A stretch of DNA of 12,005 nt from an uncultured Cellvibrionales bacterium (GTDB lineage Bacteria; Pseudomonadota; Gammaproteobacteria; Pseudomonadales; UBA7434), in the NCBI GenBank assembly GCA_937897785.1, contig CALCNB010000055.1:1-12005 (forward strand), given 5' to 3'. Positions 1 to 5,837 of this stretch are shown here, one piece after another (position 1 is the stretch's first letter; each line of letters starts with the position of its first letter). The position numbers and the translations under genes were made by a program. The notes under the pieces were generated by a model that did no database searches, was not told the DNA's origin, and saw nothing but the letters and a program-made list of their open reading frames with translations.

Positions 1-124
1 AAGGTGATTTAACTGGAATTTACCCATCATCGAAAAATAATTAAATTTGATTTGAGTTTTCTAAATTTCTAATATTAACTTGAAGCTTTTTTATTCAGGC
101 TACATTTAAAAGTGCTAATGACTG
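1..124. other. AT-rich non-coding tail of the catabolic operon
   Basis: This stretch lies downstream of the last thiolase-fold gene. It is strongly AT-rich, and I see no convincing gene in it. It should contain the operon's transcription end, but I find no GC-rich stem followed by a T-run in the minus-strand direction. The only self-complementary elements are repeated AAATTT hexamers (near 43-48 and 63-68), which are too weak to call a terminator. Short open stretches reach the left edge on both strands and could be the end or start of a neighbouring gene outside the window. Confidence 0.5.
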
Positions 125-1288
125 TTAATGTTTTTCGGCACCTACTACCCACATGGCATAAAACTGCGCACCACCACCGTAGGCGTGGCCTAAAGCTTTC
201 TTAGCTCCTTCGACCTGATGGTCTTCGGCACTGCCTCTCACTTGACGTGCCGCTTCCGCAAAACGAATCATACCTGAGGCACCAATAGCATTGGATGACA
301 ACACCCCACCTGAGCAGTTCCATGGGATATCACCACCTTCATCTAAAGAAGTGGCGCCGCTCATGGTCAACTCCCAACCTTTGCCCGGTTCAGCAAAGCC
401 AAGATTCTCCAACCACATAGGCTCGTACCAAGAAAATGGCACATAAACCTCTGCACAGTCAAAATCTTTACGTGGATCAGTAATACCGGCCTGTGCATAC
501 ACGTCTTTGGCACAATCACGACCTGCATGCGGGCTCACTTGCTCACGACCCGCATACATTGTGGGTTCAGAGCGCATAGCGGCACCCTGAATCCAAGCAG
601 GCTTACCTGGCGATTGATCAACCAGATCTTCATGCGCAATGACCATCGCACAAGCACCATCAGAAGAAGGACAAGATTCTAAAAAGCGCAGTGGATCCCA
701 AAGCATCGGCGAGGCTTCAACCATCTCCGCACTAATGTCAGGTAACTGTAAGTGCGCTAGAGGATTCTTCAATGCATGAATCCGATCTTTGACCGCAACT
801 TTAATGCCCGCATCAGATGGCGCATTTGAGCGACGAATATATTCACGAATAATGGGTGCAAAATAACCGCCAGCGCCTGCATTCAAATGTGGCGAAAAGG
901 GTTGCGGGTTAGATAGCGCCCACATTGCATTCGACTCTGACTGCTTTTCAAAAGTAACCGTCAATACACGCTTAAATACACCACTTTGCACATGGGAAGC
1001 GGCAACAATGGCAGTCGAACCACCAACAGACCCTGCCGTATGCACGCGAATCATGGGCTTGCCATTACAGCCCAATGCATCGGTCAGATACAATTCAGGC
1101 ATGACCACACCTTCAAACATATCGGGAGCCTTACCAAGAATAACGGCATCAATATCATCCCAAACTAAGCCCGCATCATTTAGCGCATTCATTGCTGCTT
1201 CTCGAACCAAGCCGGCAATCGATACATCACTGCGTTTGGTCTGGTATTTAGTTTGCCCAATTCCAACTACTGCTGCTAATTCAGCCAT
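125..1288 (-). CDS. Thiolase-fold protein, Ltp3-like (lipid-transfer/aldolase-type, no thiolase Cys)
   Basis: This is a thiolase-superfamily protein of 387 residues, similar in size to mycobacterial Ltp3. The fold is recognisable from the N-terminal AVVGIGQTKY strand, SCPSSDGACAMVI (205-217), EVYVPFSWYEP (280-290), NCSGGVLSSNAIGASG (324-339) and the C-terminal HAYGGGAQFYAMW (368-380). Thiolase catalytic residues are missing. The nucleophile loop reads HTAGSVGGS (83-91) with no Cys, the GHP histidine motif is replaced by SNAIG, and the C-terminal Cys-x-Gly is replaced by AYGGG. Claisen cleavage is therefore unlikely. From family knowledge, such proteins with a DUF35 partner can act as retro-aldolases (Ltp2-ChsH2 type) on sterol side-chain CoA thioesters; tyrosines 282, 370 or 377 are candidate catalytic residues by inference. 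An in-frame start 14 codons upstream exists, but the ATG at 1288 has a GGAGG site 7 bp away, and the protein then begins like its homologues. The start overlaps the upstream gene's stop by one base (TAATG), indicating translational coupling. The substrate is not known from sequence. Confidence 0.85.
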   Translation of the reverse strand: MAELAAVVGIGQTKYQTKRSDVSIAGLVREAAMNALNDAGLVWDDIDAVILGKAPDMFEGVVMPELYLTDALGCNGKPMIRVHTAGSVGGSTAIVAASHVQSGVFKRVLTVTFEKQSESNAMWALSNPQPFSPHLNAGAGGYFAPIIREYIRRSNAPSDAGIKVAVKDRIHALKNPLAHLQLPDISAEMVEASPMLWDPLRFLESCPSSDGACAMVIAHEDLVDQSPGKPAWIQGAAMRSEPTMYAGREQVSPHAGRDCAKDVYAQAGITDPRKDFDCAEVYVPFSWYEPMWLENLGFAEPGKGWELTMSGATSLDEGGDIPWNCSGGVLSSNAIGASGMIRFAEAARQVRGSAEDHQVEGAKKALGHAYGGGAQFYAMWVVGAEKH

Positions 1289-2346
1289 TACATACCCTCC
1301 AAAACCGTAATCATATTTTGTTGCAAGCAAGGGCCGCTAGTCGCATGCGCAACACCGCGCTTGTATTCCCCTGCGATTATTCGTTTAGCCACTTCGCCAA
1401 CACGCGACAAACCAGAAGCCATAAATAAATGTCCCGCTAAAACCCCTCCTGAGGGGTTAATAGCAACAGAATCATCAAGGCCCAGGGCACGCTTTACAAT
1501 GATTTCTTGGTGACTAAAGGGCGCATATATTTCTGCGACATCAACAGGCGCATCATGCACGCCTGCTTTTTCTGCAGCAATTTCAACCGACGGTGAACGA
1601 CTTAAATCACGCAAGGTCACATGATGCGTTTCAATACGGTGGTCAATGCCTTTTATCACCGCATAAGGCTTACCCATCGCTTTCGCTTTTTCAACCGTAC
1701 AGATAATCATTGCTGCAGCGCCGTCTGAAATCGGACAACAATCATGCTTTCTTAGTGGCGACACCGTCTCTGGCTCAGCCAACAATTGATCAACAGTAAA
1801 ATCGCCACTCAGTTGTGCATGTGGGTTGTTTTTAGCATTAGCACGAGAATTGACGACTACTTCGGCCAAATCAGCCTCACTGACTTCTCCACTTTCCAGC
1901 AAACTACGTGCCTGCATAGCCGCTAAACTGATGGTATCGACGCCTAACGGGGCTAAATAATAGGGATCAAGTTGCAGTGACAAAACATTACTTAACTGAC
2001 CCGGTGATGACTTGCCAAACCCATAAATTAAGGCACTTTCGGCCTGACCCATTTGAATCTTTAACCACGACTCATAGAGCGCCCAAGCCGCATCCATTTC
2101 AACATGAGACTCTTTTATTGGTGGTACTGCACCCAAGGCATCAACGCCTGCAACAAAAGCAAATGCAGCACCCTGCTGATAATCACAACTGCCTGAGCAA
2201 GTGAAATCAACGTCTTGTACGCTACTTAAACCCGCCTCTTTTAATGCCGCTTGCACCACAGGCATAATTAATTCAACTTCATTTTGTGCGCCTGCATGAC
2301 GCACACAATCACTTTGTACAAAGGAAACAATGGCAACATCTTGCAT
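1288..2346 (-). CDS. Thiolase-fold protein, Ltp4-like (nucleophile Cys absent, GH and PCLQQN retained)
   Basis: This is a second thiolase-superfamily protein of 352 residues, close to the roughly 354 of mycobacterial Ltp4. Visible motifs are HVEMDAAWAL (81-90) where the nucleophile loop would be (no Cys), CCPISDGAAAMII (203-215), EIYAPFSHQE (272-281), NPSGGVLAGH (297-306) and SGPCLQQN (337-344). Unlike its downstream partner it keeps the histidine of the GH motif (H306) and a Cys near the second thiolase cysteine (C340), but the acyl-accepting Cys is gone. It is therefore probably not a classical thiolase. It may form a heteromeric lyase or aldolase with the downstream protein and the DUF35 protein; this is inferred from gene order. 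The ATG at 2346 is chosen over a start nine codons upstream because GGAGG lies 8 bp before it and the DUF35 stop is one base upstream (TAAGATG). The longer version would begin inside the DUF35 gene without need. Confidence 0.85.
   Translation of the reverse strand: MQDVAIVSFVQSDCVRHAGAQNEVELIMPVVQAALKEAGLSSVQDVDFTCSGSCDYQQGAAFAFVAGVDALGAVPPIKESHVEMDAAWALYESWLKIQMGQAESALIYGFGKSSPGQLSNVLSLQLDPYYLAPLGVDTISLAAMQARSLLESGEVSEADLAEVVVNSRANAKNNPHAQLSGDFTVDQLLAEPETVSPLRKHDCCPISDGAAAMIICTVEKAKAMGKPYAVIKGIDHRIETHHVTLRDLSRSPSVEIAAEKAGVHDAPVDVAEIYAPFSHQEIIVKRALGLDDSVAINPSGGVLAGHLFMASGLSRVGEVAKRIIAGEYKRGVAHATSGPCLQQNMITVLEGM
1296..1300 (-). promoter_or_regulatory. Ribosome binding site deciding the start at 1288
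   Basis: GGAGG on the minus strand, 7 bases before the ATG at 1288. It lies inside the last codons of the upstream thiolase-fold gene, so termination and re-initiation are coupled. It favours the 387-residue protein over the 401-residue extension. Confidence 0.75.
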
Positions 2347-2347
2347 C

Positions 2348-3322
2348 TTATTTTCCTCCCTTATCTGATTCATTTTCTAACGGTTTCCAATAGCGAATAT
2401 TATCCATAGCATAACTCCATTCCTCTTCTGGCTTCCAAACCGCTTTAACTCGCATACCTATTTCCACAGCGTCATTATCAACTTCACTCAACAAATGAAT
2501 GAACGAGACATCGGCACCATCTGCAAGCAAATTAGCAACCACATAAGGTGGCTTGATAGGATTACCTGGAATGGGTATGTGAACAATAGTAAACGACTCA
2601 ACGGTCGCAACATCCGCACATTCCACTTCTTCGGTCGTTGCGACACCAGTAGCAGGACAAGAGCCTCTAGGGGGAACATAAACAAAGTCACCGCCGGGTG
2701 CTTTTTGGCCCACAATCTTACCTTTGCGAATCTGGTGCAAGTAACGAGCTGTGGCATTTCCGGCTGTGTAGTTGTAATCTAAATAGGTAGGCGCATCCAT
2801 CATGACGACAGGCTCTTCGAAATCATGCTGAGGGACATTACCCGAGCTACTATCACCAGGCTCAAAACAAACGATGTCTTTTATGTTGCCCTGAGCTTGA
2901 TCAAGCCAGCGGACTCTCACCTTCATACCCGTTGCCATTTGACTCGCGTCACCTTGCGTATCAATCGCATGCAATATCGGTGTATCAGCACCATCAAGCT
3001 TGACCATACCCCAAGCAAAAGGATGGCTTAACGGGTGATGCTCGGTAGGCTCAGCAACCCAACACCAATTAACCACTTCGCCCGTATCTGCCACATCGAC
3101 AAATTCACTAAGCGCCTCAGCAGTTACAGGGTCATATTCCACTGGCGGAACGATTACTCGCCCATCAGAACCTTTGACTCCAACCATCTTACCGTCACGG
3201 AGTGAACTTAAAAATCGACCAACAACTGGACCTGTAGATCGTGTATAGGTAAAGCCGAGAGTGAATTTTTGACTTAACGCCTCGACTTGTTGGTCAGTTG
3301 CTGACCCGCTTTCTAATGACAT
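2348..3322 (-). CDS. Tandem DUF35 / OB-fold acyl-CoA-associated protein, zinc-ribbon cysteines lost
   Basis: This 324-residue protein has two DUF35-type repeats. Each has a helix plus rubredoxin-like loop followed by an OB-fold. Repeat 1 covers about 31-155 and has GRFLSSLRDGKMVGVK then VIVPPVEYDP. Repeat 2 covers about 189-314 and has RYLHQIRKGKIVGQK then VYVPPRGSCP, ending DNIRYWKP. The loops normally bind zinc through four Cys. Here repeat 1 has none and repeat 2 keeps only C222 of the set, so zinc binding is unlikely. DUF35 proteins partner thiolase-fold aldolases, dehydratases and lipid-transfer proteins, and help bind the CoA thioester. The two thiolase-fold genes follow directly, with the next start one base after this stop, so a complex is likely. 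Size and order resemble Rv3521 of M. tuberculosis (from memory). The ATG has a GAGGTG site 5 bp upstream. It is cytoplasmic, with no signal peptide or membrane segment seen. Confidence 0.85.
   Translation of the reverse strand: MSLESGSATDQQVEALSQKFTLGFTYTRSTGPVVGRFLSSLRDGKMVGVKGSDGRVIVPPVEYDPVTAEALSEFVDVADTGEVVNWCWVAEPTEHHPLSHPFAWGMVKLDGADTPILHAIDTQGDASQMATGMKVRVRWLDQAQGNIKDIVCFEPGDSSSGNVPQHDFEEPVVMMDAPTYLDYNYTAGNATARYLHQIRKGKIVGQKAPGGDFVYVPPRGSCPATGVATTEEVECADVATVESFTIVHIPIPGNPIKPPYVVANLLADGADVSFIHLLSEVDNDAVEIGMRVKAVWKPEEEWSYAMDNIRYWKPLENESDKGGK
2355..2359 (-). promoter_or_regulatory. Ribosome binding site deciding the start at 2346
   Basis: GGAGG on the minus strand, 8 bases before the ATG at 2346 and inside the final codons of the DUF35 gene. 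It supports the shorter 352-residue start for the Ltp4-like protein. Confidence 0.75.
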
Positions 3323-3395
3323 AGCTTCACCTCTAAATGTATAAGTTATGAATTCTAACGCGCAACCACACGCTGTGCTTTAATTTAAATATTAC

Positions 3396-3417
3396 TATTT
3401 GTTTTGATAAGCAAATA
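3396..3417. promoter_or_regulatory. AT-rich 22-bp inverted repeat in the gap before the DUF35 gene
   Basis: The 113-bp gap between the nitroreductase and DUF35 genes is the longest within the catabolic operon. It holds TATTTGTTT, a TGAT spacer and AAGCAAATA, which match as an inverted repeat at 8 of 9 arm positions. On the transcribed (minus) strand the mismatch is C against A and no T-run follows, so it looks more like a protein-binding site or weak hairpin than a terminator. A weak minus-strand promoter candidate lies downstream of it: TAGAAT at 3352-3357 with a poor -35. The last three genes may therefore have their own promoter. Function is inferred only. Confidence 0.25.
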
Positions 3418-3435
3418 AACTGATGCTTTGCCCAA

Positions 3436-4125
3436 TTAAGAGTAAAATCGAACCAATGAATCAAGCTCGGCGCGGTCGGTCAGCGCATTAGAAGAAGCAT
3501 GCCCCTCATCGGGATAACCAAAGGAAATGCCGAACATTAATTTATAATCTTCACTAATATCCAAGGTTTTTCTTAACCGATCTGCAATAAAACTCAGCGC
3601 TGTCTGTGGACAACTACCCACACCATGCGCCGTCATCGACAGCATTAGGGTCTGTGCATACATCCCGAGATCTGCTGCTTCTCTTATACCGGTATTATCC
3701 TCAGTGACGAAGCAAGCCGGTAAAAAAAGAAACACCACATGTGGCGCACCAAAAAAAGTAAAGTTCTTAAAAAACTGTACATCTCTAGCGGACTTATCTT
3801 CACGAGCAATCCCTAGCGCGCTATACAATGAATTAGCCGCTGCAATTTGACGCTCACGGTATATGCCATCGTACTTGCCGGCATAAGGGAAATCCATGCT
3901 CATTTCACCCTGCATTACCGCTGCGGGAACTTGCTCTCGTAACGTTTCAATCAACTCGCCAGATACTACTGCCGATAACCAGGGCTGCGTATTACAGTTA
4001 GATGGCGCACCCAAGGCTGTACTAAAAATTGAACGTAAGGTTTGCTCATCAATCGCTTGCTTTTTAAATGCGCGAACTGAACGTCGTTGTTGGACGATTT
4101 GATTAAAGACATCAACTGTACTCAT
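3436..4125 (-). CDS. Nitroreductase-family FMN-dependent oxidoreductase
   Basis: This 229-residue protein of the nitroreductase (NfsB/NfnB-like) superfamily is a soluble FMN enzyme that usually works as a homodimer with NAD(P)H. Cofactor-site motifs are RRSVRAF (14-20), PSNCNTQPW (41-49), GVGSCPQTAL (168-177) and FGISFGYPDE (198-207). The middle is longer than in minimal nitroreductases, with an insert of about 70-125 that may cap the active site and shape substrate choice. It lies 32 bp after the racemase gene and 113 bp before the DUF35 gene on the same strand, so a role in the same catabolic operon is plausible, for example reduction of an enone or other activated double bond. The sequence does not show this. 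Family members also reduce nitroaromatics, quinones and flavins. The ATG has only a weak purine-rich site (AAGAGA) upstream. Confidence 0.88.
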   Translation of the reverse strand: MSTVDVFNQIVQQRRSVRAFKKQAIDEQTLRSIFSTALGAPSNCNTQPWLSAVVSGELIETLREQVPAAVMQGEMSMDFPYAGKYDGIYRERQIAAANSLYSALGIAREDKSARDVQFFKNFTFFGAPHVVFLFLPACFVTEDNTGIREAADLGMYAQTLMLSMTAHGVGSCPQTALSFIADRLRKTLDISEDYKLMFGISFGYPDEGHASSNALTDRAELDSLVRFYS

Positions 4126-4157
4126 GAAAATCTCTTTTCTTTTTAATCATTAAATAT

Positions 4158-5309
4158 TTATTGAATTCCGCCAGCGTCGCCGGCATCTATCATCACTTGA
4201 ATAGCCTCAGCAGAAAAATCCAAACTCGTTAGGATATCTTTCGTATGCTGACCAATTGCCACTGGAGCCGGCGCCAACTGACTGGGAGTTTTACTAAAGC
4301 GAGGCGCTGGGGCCGAATGAATTACACCATCGCGCTCTATATAGGCTTCACGTTCAACATTATGCGGATGCTTAACTGCCTCAGCTGCTGATAACACTGG
4401 CGCGAAACACACGTCACTGCCCTCCATTATTTCGCACCATTCAGCACGCGTTTTTTTGACAAACTGCTCCGCTAACACCACTTTCAATTCAGGCCAACGG
4501 GCCTTATCCAGTTGCGCATCGATCGGTAACTGGTCTTCGGTTAAACCCATTTTTTCAACTAACAAGGCATAAAACTGCGGTTCAATCGAACCAATAGATA
4601 CATAGAGATCATCGGCGCAACGATACACGCCATAAAAATAAGCACCACCATCTAGCATATTCGATTGACGCGCATCACTCCAAAATCCTACTGCACGGCA
4701 GCTATGTAAAAATGACATCAACGACGCTGTGCCATCTACAATCGCCGCATCGACTACCTGCCCTTCACCGGACTGCTTTGCCGCGTGCAGAGCAGCCAGT
4801 ACACCCACAACCAAATAAAGCGAGCCGCCGCCAAAATCACCCAGTAAATTTAGCGGTGGAACAGGGCCTGAGGTATCCGTACCAATGGCATCTAATGCAC
4901 CCGTCAGGGCAATATAATTGATATCGTGGCCTGCGGCCTGTGATAAAGGGCCTTGCTGCCCCCAACCCGTCATTCGGCCATAAACCAGCTTGGCATTACT
5001 ACTGGCAAAAACCTCAGGTCCTAAGCCTAATTTCTCCATCACCCCGGGCCGAAAACCCTCTATCACCACATCAGCCGAGTTAATTAACTTTTTAGCCGCA
5101 TCGATACCAGCAGTTGTTTTTAAGTTCAAAATAATCGATTGACGTCCACGGTTCATTAAATCAGCCGGATTTGCTCCAAAAGCAACGCCTCCTGTGGCAC
5201 GATCAATACGGATCACCTCTGCACCCATATCGGCAAGCAACATACAAGCAAAGGGCGCAGGACCTATGCCTGCAACCTCAATAATACGAACACCTGATAA
5301 TGGACCCAT
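4158..5309 (-). CDS. Alpha-methylacyl-CoA racemase (CaiB/BaiF family III)
   Basis: This 383-residue protein of the CaiB/BaiF family matches the alpha-methylacyl-CoA racemase branch. It begins MGPLSGVRIIEVAGIGPAPF, as in that branch, followed by LLADMGAEVIRIDR. It has GHDINYIALTG with H128 and PPLNLLGDFGGG with D158. This His/Asp pair, 30 residues apart, matches the catalytic acid/base pair of bacterial MCR and human AMACR. The enzyme would interconvert 2R and 2S methyl-branched acyl-CoAs through an enolate, which lets beta-oxidation proceed for sterol side chains, isoprenoids or other branched acids. A CoA-transferase role is less likely given the histidine. A GTG at 5318 is the longest start, but the ATG at 5309 is preferred because AGGTG lies 6 bp upstream and family members start there. 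It is the first gene of the catabolic operon and diverges from dgkA. Confidence 0.92.
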   Translation of the reverse strand: MGPLSGVRIIEVAGIGPAPFACMLLADMGAEVIRIDRATGGVAFGANPADLMNRGRQSIILNLKTTAGIDAAKKLINSADVVIEGFRPGVMEKLGLGPEVFASSNAKLVYGRMTGWGQQGPLSQAAGHDINYIALTGALDAIGTDTSGPVPPLNLLGDFGGGSLYLVVGVLAALHAAKQSGEGQVVDAAIVDGTASLMSFLHSCRAVGFWSDARQSNMLDGGAYFYGVYRCADDLYVSIGSIEPQFYALLVEKMGLTEDQLPIDAQLDKARWPELKVVLAEQFVKKTRAEWCEIMEGSDVCFAPVLSAAEAVKHPHNVEREAYIERDGVIHSAPAPRFSKTPSQLAPAPVAIGQHTKDILTSLDFSAEAIQVMIDAGDAGGIQ

Positions 5310-5315
5310 AATTGA

Positions 5316-5320
5316 CACCT
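5316..5320 (-). promoter_or_regulatory. Ribosome binding site deciding the racemase start
   Basis: AGGTG on the minus strand, 6 bases before the ATG at 5309. It overlaps the alternative GTG start at 5318, which has no separate site at usable spacing, so the ATG start is preferred. Confidence 0.5.
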
Positions 5321-5328
5321 ATGATTTA

Positions 5329-5356
5329 ATTATCAACAATCGACCTAGGTTGCCAT
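5329..5356 (-). promoter_or_regulatory. Candidate sigma-70 promoter for the catabolic operon
   Basis: Read on the minus strand, ATGGCA (-35, 4 of 6 matches) is separated by 16 bp from GATAAT (-10, 5 of 6 matches, at 5329-5334). The expected transcription start near 5322 gives a very short leader that still carries the AGGTG ribosome site. The -35 lies inside the inverted repeat at 5346-5367. It was found by eye and not scored against background. Confidence 0.3.
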
Positions 5357-5367
5357 GGAGCAACATA
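5346..5367. promoter_or_regulatory. 22-bp imperfect inverted repeat, possible operator
   Basis: The arms TAGGTTGC and GCAACATA surround a 6-bp centre (CATGGA) and match at 7 of 8 positions. It sits in the divergent region between the racemase gene and dgkA and overlaps the candidate -35 of the catabolic operon. Size and symmetry suit a dimeric repressor such as a TetR-family protein. It does not match the KstR operator pattern of actinobacteria. No regulator gene lies in the window. Confidence 0.3.
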
Positions 5368-5459
5368 ATCTGCAATGACGAAAGAATCATAACCGACTAA
5401 AATTGGCGCTTTTAATCTATATGCATTGCGAAAACCAGTCCAAATAGAGGGAAAATACA

Positions 5460-5831
5460 ATGGGCAAAAGACAGCAGCGATTCAGCATTAAAGCGCGAAT
5501 TAAAAGTATTAAAACCGCCATCAATGGCATCATGATAGTCGCTAAAGAAGAGCATAACGCCTGGCTTCATATCATCGCAACATTAGCGATCATCATTATT
5601 GCTAGCCGACTAAATATCACAGTAATTGAGGGCAGCTTACTCATATTTGCGATTGGCTTAGTATGGACTTGCGAGGCATTTAATAGCGCAATAGAAGCGC
5701 TCGCTGATGAGGTAAGTGGAGCGCATTCCATAGGAATTAAAAAAACTAAGGATATCGCTGCTGGCGCTGTTTTAATCAGCAGTTTGACCGCACTAGCTAT
5801 CGGCTTGCTAATATTATTACCAAAATTCTAA
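5460..5831 (+). CDS. dgkA: Diacylglycerol kinase, DgkA family (integral membrane)
   Basis: This 123-residue membrane kinase matches the usual DgkA length (E. coli 122). It phosphorylates diacylglycerol to phosphatidic acid at the inner membrane, recycling the product of osmoregulated-glycan or LPS head-group transfer; undecaprenol is an alternative substrate in the family. An amphipathic N-terminal helix carries RIKSIKTAINGI (13-24) and KEEHNAWLH (29-37). Three membrane helices follow at about 34-50, 57-72 and 100-120. Active-site residues are in place: E72, N75 and E79 in CEAFNSAIEALAD, D83, and D98 in KTKDIAAGAVL, each three positions beyond its E. coli counterpart. The ATG is preceded by AGAGGG with 8-bp spacing. 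It is the only plus-strand gene, diverges from the catabolic operon and ends 6 bp from the stop of der. I see no confident promoter. Confidence 0.93.
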   Translation: MGKRQQRFSIKARIKSIKTAINGIMIVAKEEHNAWLHIIATLAIIIIASRLNITVIEGSLLIFAIGLVWTCEAFNSAIEALADEVSGAHSIGIKKTKDIAAGAVLISSLTALAIGLLILLPKF

Positions 5832-5837
5832 AACAGC

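Noticed and set aside
3..44. Short plus-strand open stretch reading GDLTGIYPSSKNN then stop, possibly the end of a convergent gene
   Set aside because: Only 13 residues are visible and nothing in them identifies a family; chance is as likely. A minus-strand ATG near 25-30 running off the left edge is equally unsupported because it has no ribosome site.
986..1310. Plus-strand open frames opposite the Ltp3-like gene
   Set aside because: They lie wholly within a strongly supported minus-strand gene, have no ribosome site or recognisable protein features, and look like antisense shadows.
125..1330. Acetyl-CoA acetyltransferase (true degradative thiolase) annotation
   Set aside because: The nucleophilic Cys, the GHP His and the C-terminal Cys motifs are all missing, so the generic thiolase label would mislead.
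2488..3031. Open frames on both strands within the DUF35 gene
   Set aside because: They overlap a gene with clear domain structure, carry no family motif and have odd compositions typical of out-of-frame translation.
3338..3364. Possible promoter TTGCGC-N16-TATACA just before the DUF35 gene
   Set aside because: The predicted transcription start would fall inside the ribosome binding site, removing part of it, so it is unlikely to drive this gene.
3396..3417. Inverted repeat as a rho-independent terminator after the nitroreductase gene
   Set aside because: The stem is AT-rich, has a C-A mismatch in the minus-strand RNA and is not followed by a T-run in the direction of transcription.
5346..5367. 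KstR-type operator for sterol catabolism
   Set aside because: The repeat does not fit the KstR half-site pattern known from actinobacteria; at most it is an operator for another regulator.
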